From Steroidobacteraceae bacterium (GTDB taxonomy: Bacteria > Pseudomonadota > Gammaproteobacteria > Steroidobacterales > Steroidobacteraceae), in NCBI GenBank assembly GCA_025458865.1, contig JALORP010000035.1, forward strand, positions 1-56,911: a DNA stretch of 56,911 nucleotides. Reading direction: 5' to 3'. Made by a program: the position numbers and the translations under genes. Numbering within the stretch: position 1 is the stretch's first letter; each line of letters starts with the position of its first letter. Below the pieces are notes generated by a model that had not been told where the DNA came from, did no database searches, and was given only the letters and a program-made list of their open reading frames with translations. This document shows positions 29,320 to 38,960 of the stretch, one piece after another.

Positions 29320-32300
29320 CGACGCAGAAGAAGACGCGCGCGAAGTCGACCACGCAGCCCGGCCGGCTGGCCGGCAAGGTGGCCATGATCACGGGTGCCG
29401 GAGGCAACTTCGGCGAGACGCTGGTGCGACGCTACCTCGAGGAGGGCGCGCACGTCGTCATGGTGGGGCGCAACCGCGGCAAGCTCGAGGCCACGCTCGA
29501 ACGCGTCCGCGGCCAGGTGGGCAAGGCGGCCGACGCCGCCTTCATCCTGCCCTTCGACGCCGCCGATCCCGGCCAGGCGCGCCTCGGCATCGAGACCGTC
29601 ATCGAGAAGTACGGCAGGCTCGACGTGCTGCTCAACAACGCCGGCTCGACCGGCCCCAAGACGCCGCTCGGCCAGGCGCCCCTCACGCGCGAGGAGGTCG
29701 AGGCCCTGCGCGCCGCGGGCGCGAACGACACCGAGACCGTGCGCGAGGCCGTCTCGAACCTCTTCGGCCTCACCTGGAACATGTGCCGCGCCGCTGCGCC
29801 GCACATGAAGCCGGGCTCGAGCATCATCAACGTCTCGACCATCTTCTCGCGCACCCGCTACTACGGCCGCGCGCCCTACGTGGTGCCGAAGGCGGCCCTG
29901 AACACGTTCTCGCGCCACCTCGCGCTGCAGCTTGGCCCGAAGGGCATCCGCGTCAACGTCATCTACCCGGGGCCCATCGAGAGCGAGCGCATCCACAACG
30001 TGTTCGCGGCGATGGACAAGCTCAAGAAGGTCGAGCACGGCACCACCGCGAACGACTTCCTCGGCACCATGGCGCTGTCCATCGAGAAGCCCGACGGCAC
30101 GGTCGCGCCCTCCTATCCGACGATCGAAGACGTTGCGGCGGCGGCGGTGTTCCTCGGCAGCGACGAGTCCCGGGCCTTCGCCGCCCAGAACTTCGAGGTC
30201 ACGAACGGCATGCAGGTGTGGCAGGAGTCGCGCTCCACCTTCACCGCCCGGCCCGAGCTTCGCACCCTCGACGGGAGCGGCGTGACCGTGCTGGTCGCGG
30301 CCGGCGACCAGGTCGCCGATGCGCTCGAGATCGCCCGCGTGCAGGCGGCCACCGGCGCGCACGTGCTGCTCGGCCTCGGCTCGGAGGAGGGTGTGCGCGC
30401 CGCGCTGGCGGCGCTCTCCCGCGACGGCCACGACGCCAACATCGAGCCGGTGCTGTTCGACCGCAGCCGCGCCGGCACGCTCGCCGACGTGCTCTCCGCC
30501 TCGCGCGCCCAGGCCTCGCGGTCCCACGGGCCGCTGCACGGCGCCGTCGTGCTTCCGGCCTACGGGGCCTACCGCTTCCGCGAGCCGCTGTGCGAGGTGA
30601 GCGACACCGACGTCGACAACTTCCTCACGACCGAGCTGTGCGGCGCGATCTCCGTCGCCCGCGAGCTGACCCGCTTCTGGCAGTCCACGGCGCCGAGGAA
30701 TTCCGCGCCGCGCGCGGTGTTCGTGAGCAACGGCGACGACGGCGCCGGCAACGTCTACGCCGACATCCTGCGCGCCGCGATCGAGGAGCTGATCCGCATC
30801 TGGCGCGACGAGAGCGAGGTGCAGGTGCGCGGGGGCGACCGCGCCGCCACCGAGTGGTCCAACCAGATCCTGCGCTGGTCGAACCCCGAGGACGAGTCGC
30901 TGCCCTTCGCGGCGGGCCAGGCGGCGCGCCTGCTGTTCCTCAAGCGGCGCATCCCGCAGATATGCCTGTACGTGCCCGTGAGCATCGCCGAGGCCACCGG
31001 CTCGCAGCGTTCCGTGCTCGGCTGGATCGAGTCCCTGATGGGGCTGCACCTCGGCAAGTGCGTGCTGATCACCGGCGGCTCGGCCGGCATCGGCGGCCAG
31101 CTGGCGCGGCTCCTGGCCATCGGCGGCGCGAAGGTCATGATGACGGCGCGAGGCACCGAGGCGCTCGAGCAGCAGCGCGCGGCCATCATCCGCGAGCTGG
31201 AGGGCATCGGCTACTACCAGCCGCAGGACCGCGTGCACATCCTCGGTGACATCGACGTCGGGGACGAGCGGTCGCTGCGGCGCGCGCTCGAGGCGACCTA
31301 CGCCGCGTTCGGTCGCGTGGACTACCTGATCAACAACGCGGGCGTCGCCGGCGCCGAGCAGATGGTCGTGGACATGGAGGCCGACGACTGGCGCGCGACG
31401 CTCGAGGCCAACCTCAACTCGAACTACTCGCTGATCGAGAAGGTCGTGCCGCGGATGAAGGCGCAGGGCTCGGGCTACATCCTGAACGTCAGCTCCTACT
31501 TCGGCGGCGAGAAGTACATCGCCGTGCCGTACCCGAACCGCGCGGACTACGCGGTCTCCAAGGCCGGCCAGCGCGCGCTCGTGGAGAACCTCGCCCGCTT
31601 CGTCGGCCCGGAGATCCAGATCAACGCCATCGCGCCGGGGCCGGTCGAGGGCCAGCGGCTCAAGGGCAAGGGCGGCAAGGCTGGGCTGTTCGACCGCCGC
31701 GCGAAGCTGATCGCCAACAACAAGCGGCTGAACCAGCTGCACGGCGCGATCATGAAGTCGCTCGAGGCCGGCGCCGCGATGGACGACGTGTTCGACTCGC
31801 TCGCCGCGAACGACGTGGGCCTGCTCGCGCACTCGACCGCCGCGCCCGAGCCGCTCCGGAAGCTCGCCGGGCGCATCGTCGCCGAGGGCGGCGGCGACGA
31901 CGAAGAGCGCGACTTCTCCTGCCAGCGCTTCCTGATGACGCGCGCGATGGCCCTGAAGCTCGTCGCGCGGCTCAGGAACGGCTGCATGTTCGCCGGCGAG
32001 CCGGAGCACGCGCGCGCGATCGCCTGGGTCGCGTCGCTGCCCGAGCCGCCGGAACCCTTCCTCGACCCCGCCGGCTGGCAGGCCGAGGCCGAGAAGATCC
32101 GCAAGGGCGTGCTCGGCATGCTGCACCTGAAGCGCATGCCGACCGAGACCGACGTCGCGCTCGCCACCGTGTTCTTCATGGCGGACCGCGCGATCTCCTG
32201 CACCAGGAACGGACCATCACCGAGCGCGAGCTCTTCGGTTCCGCCAAGCAGGAGCGCGTGGACCGCATGGAGGGCGAGACCGTCTGGATCATCGGCGAGC

Positions 32301-32992
32301 ACATGGCCGAGCCGATCGCCGCCGCCGCGCGGCTGTTCCTGGCCGAGGCGCACGTCGGCAGCATCATGATGCTCACGCGCAGCGCCGGGGCGGGCGAGGC
32401 GATCAAGGCGGCGCTCGGCCGCGCGCTCGGCCACGATCGCGTGAACTACATGACGGTGGACGGCGACCTCGAGGCCGGCCTCGACGCCGCCTACCGCGCC
32501 GGCGGCAAGCCGGCCGCGGTGGTCTCGATGCCGTTTGCGCCCATCCCGCCGGCGCTCTTCGGCATCGACGGCCGCGATCACCTCGACGCGACCGGCTTCG
32601 CCGACCTCGTCGAGGCCAACCTCACGCACCACTTCCGCGTGGCGCGCAAGGTGTCGCTGTTCAAGGGCACGCGCCTCATCCTGGTCTCGCCCGACGTCCC
32701 GGTCGGCGGCACGCTCGCGCAATTCGCCATGGCGAACTTCGTGAAGACCACGCTGCACGCCTTCACGGCGACGCTCGGCGTGGAGAACGAGCGCCTCTAT
32801 GCCGGCGTGCCGGTGAACCAGGTGAACCTCACCCGGCGGATGCGCAGCGAGGAGCCGCGCGACGCCGCCGAGCAGGCCGAGGAATACCGCCGCTTCGCGA
32901 ACGCCGTGCTGCTCGCCGCCGCGCCCATCGTCGAGGCGGAGGAGAGCCGCTACCGCTCCCGCATCTACCGGGGCCTCGCGATCACCGTCTGA
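29316..32992 (+). CDS. mcr: Malonyl-CoA reductase, bifunctional (frameshifted in this sequence)
   Basis: NADPH-dependent enzyme reducing malonyl-CoA through malonate semialdehyde to 3-hydroxypropionate. Two SDR halves are visible: N-half with TGAGGNFG near residue 26 and Tyr188-x3-Lys192; C-half with TGGSAGIG at 586-593 and Tyr745-x3-Lys749 (PNRADYAVSKAG). In Chloroflexus the C-half makes the semialdehyde and the N-half reduces it. The reading frame breaks near 32195: up to ADRAIS it is in one frame, and from LHQERTITERELFG it continues in another to the stop at 32992, ending RIYRGLAITV as in the family. By comparison with relatives about 28 nt, coding for a GxTFxxSGG-type segment, are missing. 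Uncorrected, translation stops at 32369 (1017 aa). Corrected length about 1234 aa. Starts by ATGA overlap with pcs. Confidence 0.92.
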
Positions 32993-33025
32993 GGCGCCCG
33001 CCCGGGACCCTGCCTGCCAGTCGGA

Positions 33026-33069
33026 TACGCGGCCCGATTTCCCCAGATTGGTGGAAATCGGGCCGCGTA
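33026..33069 (+). terminator. Long perfect hairpin after mcr
   Basis: 17-bp perfect inverted repeat (TACGCGGCCCGATTTCC at 33026-33042 and its complement at 33053-33069) with a 10-nt loop, starting 34 bp after the mcr stop. There is no T run after it, so it is either a hairpin that protects the pcs-mcr mRNA 3' end, a factor-assisted terminator, or a mobile palindromic repeat. Confidence 0.55.
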
Positions 33070-33193
33070 CCCGATTTGACCCCCCCCGTTCGCATGGGTC
33101 CCGGGAACCATTCCCGCCGGCGGCAGTCCGACCCGTACTTGCGCGAAGCAAGTCCTGAATCATTATTCACATATTTTCCTTCCTGGAGGATGC

Positions 33194-33757
33194 ATGACCC
33201 GCCTTTCGCTGCTCGCGGCGACCGCCCTGATGGCCGTGTCCGCCCCGGTTTTCGCGGACAACCACGGCGCCGCCGTGGTCAACAACAACGTGACCCTGGC
33301 CGAGGTCGAGGCCGCCCAGAAGGCCTGGGGCGCCGCCCTGGTGCAGATCGCGACCGACTTCAAGGCCGGCGGCCGCGACAAGGCCACCGCCACGGCGTCG
33401 GCCGTGCTCGACGCGGCCTACGGCTACGCCCACGGCGCGGTGCTGTTCAAGCCGACGCTCACCTCGGGCGACCAGACCTTCCGCATCACCCGTGAAGGCG
33501 CGCTCGCGTACTTCGTCGGCGGCAACCCGAAGTTTCCCAAGGACGGCGGCTTCGCGCTGAACGGCTGGAGCGCCTACGAGATCAAGAACGCCGCCGTCTA
33601 CATCAACGGCGACATGGCGATCACCACGGGCAATGTGATCCTGACCAACGACAAGGGCCAGAAGACCACGGTGGACAAGACCTGGGGCTTCCGCAAGGGC
33701 GACGACGGCAAGCTGCGCATCGTCCTGCACCACTCCTCGCTGCCCTACGGCGGCTGA
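33194..33757 (+). CDS. Secreted SnoaL/DUF4440-like protein
   Basis: 187-residue exported protein. The N-terminus (MTRLSLLAATALMAVSA, cut near VFADN) is a clear signal peptide; the rest reads like an NTF2/SnoaL-type fold with conserved segments VEAAQKAWG, VLFKPT, AYFVGG, and a closing LRIVLHHSSLPY. Proteins with the same closing motif are common in marine proteobacteria and are sometimes mislabelled phosphoribosyl-AMP cyclohydrolase; none of the HisI metal motifs is present here. CTGGAGGA lies just upstream of the ATG. The AT-rich leader contains two small palindromes, at 33137-33153 and 33156-33169. It sits alone between mcr and hoxF1; its role there is unknown. Confidence 0.75.
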   Translation: MTRLSLLAATALMAVSAPVFADNHGAAVVNNNVTLAEVEAAQKAWGAALVQIATDFKAGGRDKATATASAVLDAAYGYAHGAVLFKPTLTSGDQTFRITREGALAYFVGGNPKFPKDGGFALNGWSAYEIKNAAVYINGDMAITTGNVILTNDKGQKTTVDKTWGFRKGDDGKLRIVLHHSSLPYGG

Positions 33758-33775
33758 GGCCGGGCCCGTGACGCG

Positions 33776-33808
33776 TGGCCCGGCGGACGCCGGGCCATGC
33801 GGGGTTTT
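33776..33808 (+). terminator. Terminator-like hairpin before the hox operon
   Basis: Near-perfect 10-bp stem TGGCCCGGCG/CGCCGGGCCA (33776-33797) followed after a short GC stretch by GGTTTTCC. It lies 19 bp after the SnoaL-like gene and 56 bp before the hoxF1 start, so it probably separates the two transcription units. Confidence 0.5.
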
Positions 33809-33852
33809 CCGCGATTGCCCGCCGCGGCGGGCGACCGCAGGCTAGCGGGGCC

Positions 33853-35691
33853 ATGGAAGGCCCCGCCGCCCCATCCGCCACGCTGCCCCTCGACGACGCT
33901 GCCGCGACGGCCCTCGAGCGCGCGCTCGCACGCTGGGGCCGCGAGCCCGTGCGGCTCCTGCAGGTGCTGCGCGAGGTGCAGGAGGCGCTCGGCTGGCTGC
34001 CGCCGCCGGCGCTGACCGCGGTCTCCCGCGCCCTCGGGGTGCCGCTCGCCCAGGTGCGCGGCGTAGTGGCCTTCTATTCCTTCCTCCACGCCGAGCCGCG
34101 CGGCGAGTATCGCCTGCTTTTCTCCGACGACGTGCCTGACCGCATGGCCGGCTCGGGCCAGCGGCTCGCCGAGATGTGCGAGCGCCTCTGGCTCGAGCCC
34201 GGCAAGCTCTCCGAAGACGGCCTCGTCAGCGTCGAGCGCACGCCGGCGCTGGGGCTGTGCGACCAGGCGCCGGCGCTGCTGGTGAACGGCCGGCCGGTCA
34301 CGCGGCTCACCGCGGCGCGCGCCGGGCAGGTCTGCGAGCTCGTCCTGGCGCGCGTGCCGCTCGAGGCGTGGCCGGCGGACCTCTTCGAGGTCGAGGACCA
34401 CGTCCGCCGCCGCGACGTGCTGCTTGGCGACGATACCCGCCCGGGAGAGGCACTCGACGCCGCGTTCGCGCGCGGCGACGCCGCCGGCCTCGGGCCGCAG
34501 TCGCTGCTCGACGAGATCAAGGCTGCGCGCCTGCTCGGCCGCGGCGGCGCGGGCTTCACCACGGGCGTGAAGTGGGAGAGCTGCAGCCGCCAGCCCGTCA
34601 CGCCGCGCGTCGTGGTGTGCAATGCCGACGAGGGCGAACCCGGCACGTTCAAGGACCGCCTGCTGCTGCGCCGCCACTTCGACCTCGTCGTCGAGGGCAT
34701 GACCCTCGCCGCCTGGGCCATCGGCGCCACGCTCGGCTTCGTCTACCTGCGCGGCGAGTACCGCTGGCTGCTCGACTCGCTCGAGGCCACGCTGGCGCGC
34801 CGCCGCGAGGCGGGGCTCCTCGGCCGCTCGATCCGCGGCCGGCCCGGTTTCGACTTCGACATCGAGATCCACGTCGGTGCCGGCAGCTACGTCTGCGGCG
34901 AGGCCTCGGCGCTGGTCGAGTCGCTCGAGGGCAAGCGCGGCATCCCGAGGAACCGCCCGCCGCGCCTCGCCGAGGTCGGCTACCGGGGCCTGCCGACCAT
35001 CGTCAACAACGTCGAGAGCTACTGCGCCGCCGCGCTCATCGCGCGCCACGGCGCGGATTGGTTCAAGTCCCGCGGCACGGCGCGGTCCTCCGGCACCAAG
35101 CTGCTGTCCGTCTCCGGCGACTGCGCGCGCCCCGGCATCTACGAGTATCCCTTCGGCGTGGCCGTGCGCGAGGTGCTCGCCGATTGCGGGGGGGAGGGCG
35201 CCATCGCGGTGCAGGCCGGCGGCCCCTCCGGTGCCTGCCTCGGCCAGGACGAGTTCGGGCGGCGCGTCGCCTTCGAGGACATCGAGACCGGCGGCGCGCT
35301 CGTCGTCTTCGGCCCCGAGCGCGACATGTTCGAGGTGGCGCGCCACTACGCGCACTTCTTCGCCGAGGAGAGCTGCGGCTTCTGCACGCCCTGCCGCGTC
35401 GGCACCTCGCTCCTGAAGACGCTGGTGGACAAGGTCGCCGAGGGCAAGGGCACGCCGCGCGACCTTGCCGAGATCGAGCGGCTCGGCGGCGTGCTTCGCA
35501 CCGCGAGCCACTGCGGCCTCGGCGAGTCGGCGCCGCGGCCGCTCATCGACACGCTGCGCCGCTTCCGTCCCGCCTGGGAGCGCCGCCTCGGCTCGTCCTC
35601 GATGGAACCCTCCTTCGATCTCGATGGCGCGCTCGCCCGCGCGCGGCGGATGACCGGGCGGGACGACGAGGGGGCGCACCTGCCGCCGTAG
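33853..35691 (+). CDS. hoxF: NAD-reducing hydrogenase diaphorase subunit HoxF, copy 1
   Basis: 612-residue fusion of a NuoE-like (about 15-170) and a NuoF-like (about 190-600) domain, the NAD(H)-binding diaphorase moiety of bidirectional [NiFe]-hydrogenases. FMN/NADH motifs GRGGAGFTTG, NADEGEPGTFKDR and GAGSYVCGEASAL are intact, as is the [4Fe-4S] set SCGFCTPCRVG plus HCGLG. In the NuoE-like part the usual SCTGMC cysteine pair reads PALGLC: Cys132 is replaced by Ala, keeping only Cys136, so the [2Fe-2S] site there is probably lost. A close paralogue follows directly. The start at 33853 (MEGPAAPSATLP) is the first ATG before homologous sequence. First gene of the hox operon. Confidence 0.9.
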   Translation: MEGPAAPSATLPLDDAAATALERALARWGREPVRLLQVLREVQEALGWLPPPALTAVSRALGVPLAQVRGVVAFYSFLHAEPRGEYRLLFSDDVPDRMAGSGQRLAEMCERLWLEPGKLSEDGLVSVERTPALGLCDQAPALLVNGRPVTRLTAARAGQVCELVLARVPLEAWPADLFEVEDHVRRRDVLLGDDTRPGEALDAAFARGDAAGLGPQSLLDEIKAARLLGRGGAGFTTGVKWESCSRQPVTPRVVVCNADEGEPGTFKDRLLLRRHFDLVVEGMTLAAWAIGATLGFVYLRGEYRWLLDSLEATLARRREAGLLGRSIRGRPGFDFDIEIHVGAGSYVCGEASALVESLEGKRGIPRNRPPRLAEVGYRGLPTIVNNVESYCAAALIARHGADWFKSRGTARSSGTKLLSVSGDCARPGIYEYPFGVAVREVLADCGGEGAIAVQAGGPSGACLGQDEFGRRVAFEDIETGGALVVFGPERDMFEVARHYAHFFAEESCGFCTPCRVGTSLLKTLVDKVAEGKGTPRDLAEIERLGGVLRTASHCGLGESAPRPLIDTLRRFRPAWERRLGSSSMEPSFDLDGALARARRMTGRDDEGAHLPP

Positions 35692-35830
35692 GGGTCGCGG
35701 CTCTCGCAGCGGCCCGGCCGGCAACGGTCGCGAAAGCAGGATGGGATTTTCCGGTATTTCGGGCAGGGTCCCCCGGGTGCAGGCTGTGTGGGCCGGGCGG
35801 CCGGCCAATGGGCAGCCCAGCAAGGACGCC

Positions 35831-37677
35831 GTGTCAGAGTCCCCCGCCGACCTCGAACCGAAGATCCGCCGCATCGTCACGCGCTGGGGCCACGAGCCCA
35901 CCGCGCTGCTGCAGGTGCTGCGCGAGGTTCAGGACGACCTTGGCTGGCTGCCGAAGCCGGCGCTATCGCTCGTGGCGCGCCTGCTGCGCCAGCCCTACTC
36001 GCGGGTCGCGGGCGTGGCGAGCTACTACGCGTTCCTCTGCACCGAGCCTAGGGGCCTTTACCGCGTCCTCTTCTCCGACAACGTCACCGACCGCATGGCC
36101 GGCAGCGAGCGGCTGCTCGAGTCGCTCTGCCACCGCCTGTGGGTCGAGCCCGGCAAGGTCTCCGAGGACGGCCTCGTCTTCGTCGACCGAAGCTCCTGCA
36201 CGGGGATGTGCGACCAGGGCCCCGCGATGCTCGTGAACGGCCGCGCCATCCCGCGCCTCGACGAGGCCCGCATCGAGCGCATCTTCGAACTCATCACCAG
36301 CCGCGTCCCGGTGCCCGACTGGCCGTCGGGACTGTTCGTCGTCGAGAACAACGTCCAGCGCGCCGACGTCCTGCTCGGCCATGGCCTCGAGCCCGGCGAT
36401 CCCATTCGCGCCGCGCTGCAGCGCGGCACCCGCGGCTGGTCGGAGCGGCCGGCGAACGAGCGCTCCTGGCGCGAGGCCTACGTCGGCGCGGCGCTCGGGC
36501 CCGTCGCGACGCTCGAGGAGATCAAGCGCTCGAACCTGCGCGGCCGCGGCGGCGCGGGCTTCACCACCGGCATCAAGTGGGAGGCCTGCCGCCACGCAAC
36601 GGGCACGGCCCGCTACGTGGTCTGCAACGCGGACGAGGGCGAGCCCGGCACCTTCAAGGACCGCGTGCTGCTCACGAGCCACGCCGACCTCGTCTTCGAC
36701 GGCATGACGGTCGCCGCCTACTGCGTCGGCGCGAGCCGGGGGTTCCTGTACCTGCGCGGCGAGTACCGCTACCTGCTCGAGCCGCTCGAGGCCGTCCTCG
36801 AGCGCCGGCGCCGGGACAAGCTCCTCGGCGAGGGCATCTGCAACCAGCCCGGCTTCGACTTCGACATCACGATCCACGTCGGCGCCGGCAGCTATGTCTG
36901 CGGCGAGGAGTCCGCGCTCATCGAGTCGCTCGAGGGCAAGCGCGGCGTGCCGCGCAACCGCCCGCCGTACCCGGTGACGAATGGCTACCTCGGCCAGCCG
37001 ACGATCGTGAACAACGTCGAGACCCTGGCCGCCGCGGCGCTCATCGCCGTCAGGGGCGGGGAGTGGTACCGCGGCATCGGCACGCTCAAGTCCTCCGGCA
37101 CCAAGATCCTGTCCGTGTCCGGGGACGTGGCGCGGCCCGGCCTGTACGAGTACCCGTTCGGCGTCCCGGTGCAGCAGGTGCTCGACGACGCCGGCGCGCG
37201 CGCCACGCAGGCCGTGCAGATCAGCGGCCCGTCGGGCATCTGCATCGGCTCGGCCGAGTTCGGCCGGCGCATCGCCTTCGAGGACCTGCCGACGCGAGCC
37301 GCGACATGTTCGACGTCGCGGCCGCCTACATCCGCTTCTTTGCGCACGAGAGCTGCGGCTTCTGCACGCCCTGCCGCGTGGGTACCTCCATGCTCATGCA
37401 GGCCATGGAGAAGATCCGCGCCGGCAACGGCACCCAGCACGAGCTCAACGAGATCGACCGCCTGAACAAGGTCCTGATGATGTCCGCCCACTGCGGCCTC
37501 GGCCACACCGCCTGCAACCCGATCCTCGACACGCTGAAGCGATTCCGGCCGGCCTACGAGCGCAAGCTGCGCTCGCTCGAGTTCACGCCTGCCTTCGACC
37601 TCGACGGCGCGCTCGCCCGCGCGCGGCAGATGACCGGCCGCGACGACCCCGGCGCGCACCTGGAGACCCACCCGTGA
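35831..37677 (+). CDS. hoxF: NAD-reducing hydrogenase diaphorase subunit HoxF, copy 2 (frameshifted)
   Basis: Tandem paralogue of the preceding gene. It retains SSCTGMCDQGP in the NuoE-like part and the FMN/NADH motifs GRGGAGFTTG, NADEGEPGTFKDR and GAGSYVCGEESAL. The frame breaks at about 37290-37303: RIAFEDLP is followed in the next frame by SRDMFDVAAAYIRFF and the cluster motif SCGFCTPCRVG. Aligned with copy 1, about 25 nt encoding a GGALVVFGP-type strand are missing. Read as given, the first frame stops at 37465. GTG at 35831 chosen as start (AAGGA upstream); an ATG at 35741 is possible. The repaired protein, about 623 residues, ends by overlapping hoxU (GTGA). Confidence 0.88.
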
Positions 37678-38408
37678 GCGCCCGCCCGACCTTCCTGCTC
37701 GACGGCGTCGAGGTGCCCTTCGATCCCGGCCAGTCGGTGATGCAGGCCGCGCTCGCCGCCGGCCGCCACATCCCGCACCTGTGCTACCACCCCGAGTTCA
37801 AGCCGCACGGCAGCTGCAAGGTCTGCACCGCGCGCGTCGACGGGCGGATGATGACCTCGTGCACCGTGCCGGCCGAGATGGCGACCGAGGTCGAGAGCGA
37901 CACCGAGGAGCTGAACGACCTGCGCCGCACGCTGGTGCAGATGCTCTTCGCCGAGGGCAACCACTTCTGCCCGTCCTGCGAGCAGAGCGGCAACTGCCTG
38001 CTGCAGGCGCTCGGCTACGACCTCGGCGTCATGACCGCCGGCTTCCGGCACCTGTTCCCGGACCGGCCGGTGGACGCGAGCCATCCGGAGATCCTGCTCG
38101 ACTTCAACCGCTGCATCCTCTGCGAGCTGTGCGTGCGCGCCTCGCGCGAGGTGGACGGCAAGGACGTCTTCGCGCTCGCCGGCCGCGGCATCGAGAAGCA
38201 CCTCGTGGTCAACGCCGAGTCCGGCCGCCTCGGCGACACCAACGCCGCCGCCGCTGACAAGGCCATGTCCGTCTGCCCGGTGGGCGTGATCCTGCGGAAG
38301 CGCGAGGGCTTCCACGTCCCGATCGGCGAACGGCGCTTCGACAGGTCGCCCGTCAGCGACCAGGCCAGCGACTTCGCGCCGCGCAAGCCGGAGGCGACCC
38401 GTGGCTGA
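37674..38408 (+). CDS. hoxU: NAD-reducing hydrogenase subunit HoxU (NuoG-like)
   Basis: 244-residue iron-sulfur protein linking the diaphorase and hydrogenase halves. An N-terminal plant-ferredoxin-type [2Fe-2S] site is seen as HLCYHPEFKPHGSCKVC plus a following TSC; next comes the His/Cys-ligated [4Fe-4S] site (GNHFCPSCEQSGNC), then CILCELC with a downstream CPVG for further clusters. The length matches HoxU rather than full NuoG. GTG start overlaps the hoxF2 stop (GTGA) and its end overlaps hoxY by 8 bp, so translation is coupled along the operon. Confidence 0.93.
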   Translation: MSARPTFLLDGVEVPFDPGQSVMQAALAAGRHIPHLCYHPEFKPHGSCKVCTARVDGRMMTSCTVPAEMATEVESDTEELNDLRRTLVQMLFAEGNHFCPSCEQSGNCLLQALGYDLGVMTAGFRHLFPDRPVDASHPEILLDFNRCILCELCVRASREVDGKDVFALAGRGIEKHLVVNAESGRLGDTNAAAADKAMSVCPVGVILRKREGFHVPIGERRFDRSPVSDQASDFAPRKPEATRG

Positions 38409-38952
38409 ACTCGCACGCCCGAAACTCAAGGTCGCCACCGCCTCGCTCGCCGGCTGCTTCGGCTGCCACATGTCGTTCCTCGACATCGACGAGCGGCTGT
38501 TCCCGCTGCTCGAGCGCGTGGAGTTCGACCGCTCGCCGCTCACCGACATCAAGCACTGCGGCCCCTGCGACATCGGCATCATCGAGGGCGGCGTGTGCAA
38601 CGCCGAGAACGTGCACGTGCTCCGGGAGTTCCGCGCGAACTGCAAGATCCTGGTCGCGATCGGCGCCTGCGCGGTGACCGGCGGACTGCCGGCGCAGCGC
38701 AACCACCTCGACCTCGGCCTGTGCCTGCAGGAGGTCTACCTCACCGAGCCCTCCCTCGGCCGCGGCCTCATCCCGAACGACCCCGAACTGCCGCTGCCCC
38801 TCGACAAGGTGCATCCGCTGCACGAGGTCGTGAAGGTGGACTACTTCATCCCCGGCTGCCCACCCTCGGGCGACGCCATCTGGAAGTTCCTGACCGACCT
38901 GATCGAAGGCCGCACGCCGAAGCTCGGCCACGGCCTCATCGCGTACGACTGA
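38401..38952 (+). CDS. hoxY: NAD-reducing [NiFe]-hydrogenase small subunit HoxY
   Basis: 183-residue small subunit carrying the proximal [4Fe-4S] cluster. Ligands: Cys19 and Cys22 in AGCFGCHMSF, Cys in AIGACAVTGG, and Cys in FIPGCPPSGDAIW. It lacks the Tat signal and C-terminal part of membrane-bound uptake hydrogenase small subunits, as expected for the soluble group 3d enzyme. GTG start inside hoxU; 8 bp separate it from hoxH. Confidence 0.93.
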   Translation: MAELARPKLKVATASLAGCFGCHMSFLDIDERLFPLLERVEFDRSPLTDIKHCGPCDIGIIEGGVCNAENVHVLREFRANCKILVAIGACAVTGGLPAQRNHLDLGLCLQEVYLTEPSLGRGLIPNDPELPLPLDKVHPLHEVVKVDYFIPGCPPSGDAIWKFLTDLIEGRTPKLGHGLIAYD

Positions 38953-38960
38953 GAGGATTC

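Noticed and set aside
32192..32210. Programmed frameshift in mcr
   Set aside because: No slippery heptamer is visible at the break, and a conserved segment is missing, which points to deletion rather than recoding.
29220..33163. Long antisense frames opposite mcr
   Set aside because: Same GC-driven artefact. The plus-strand protein has intact SDR motifs.
33194..33757. Phosphoribosyl-AMP cyclohydrolase (HisI)
   Set aside because: Similar proteins carry this label in databases, but the metal-binding Cys/Asp motifs of HisI are absent and there is a signal peptide.
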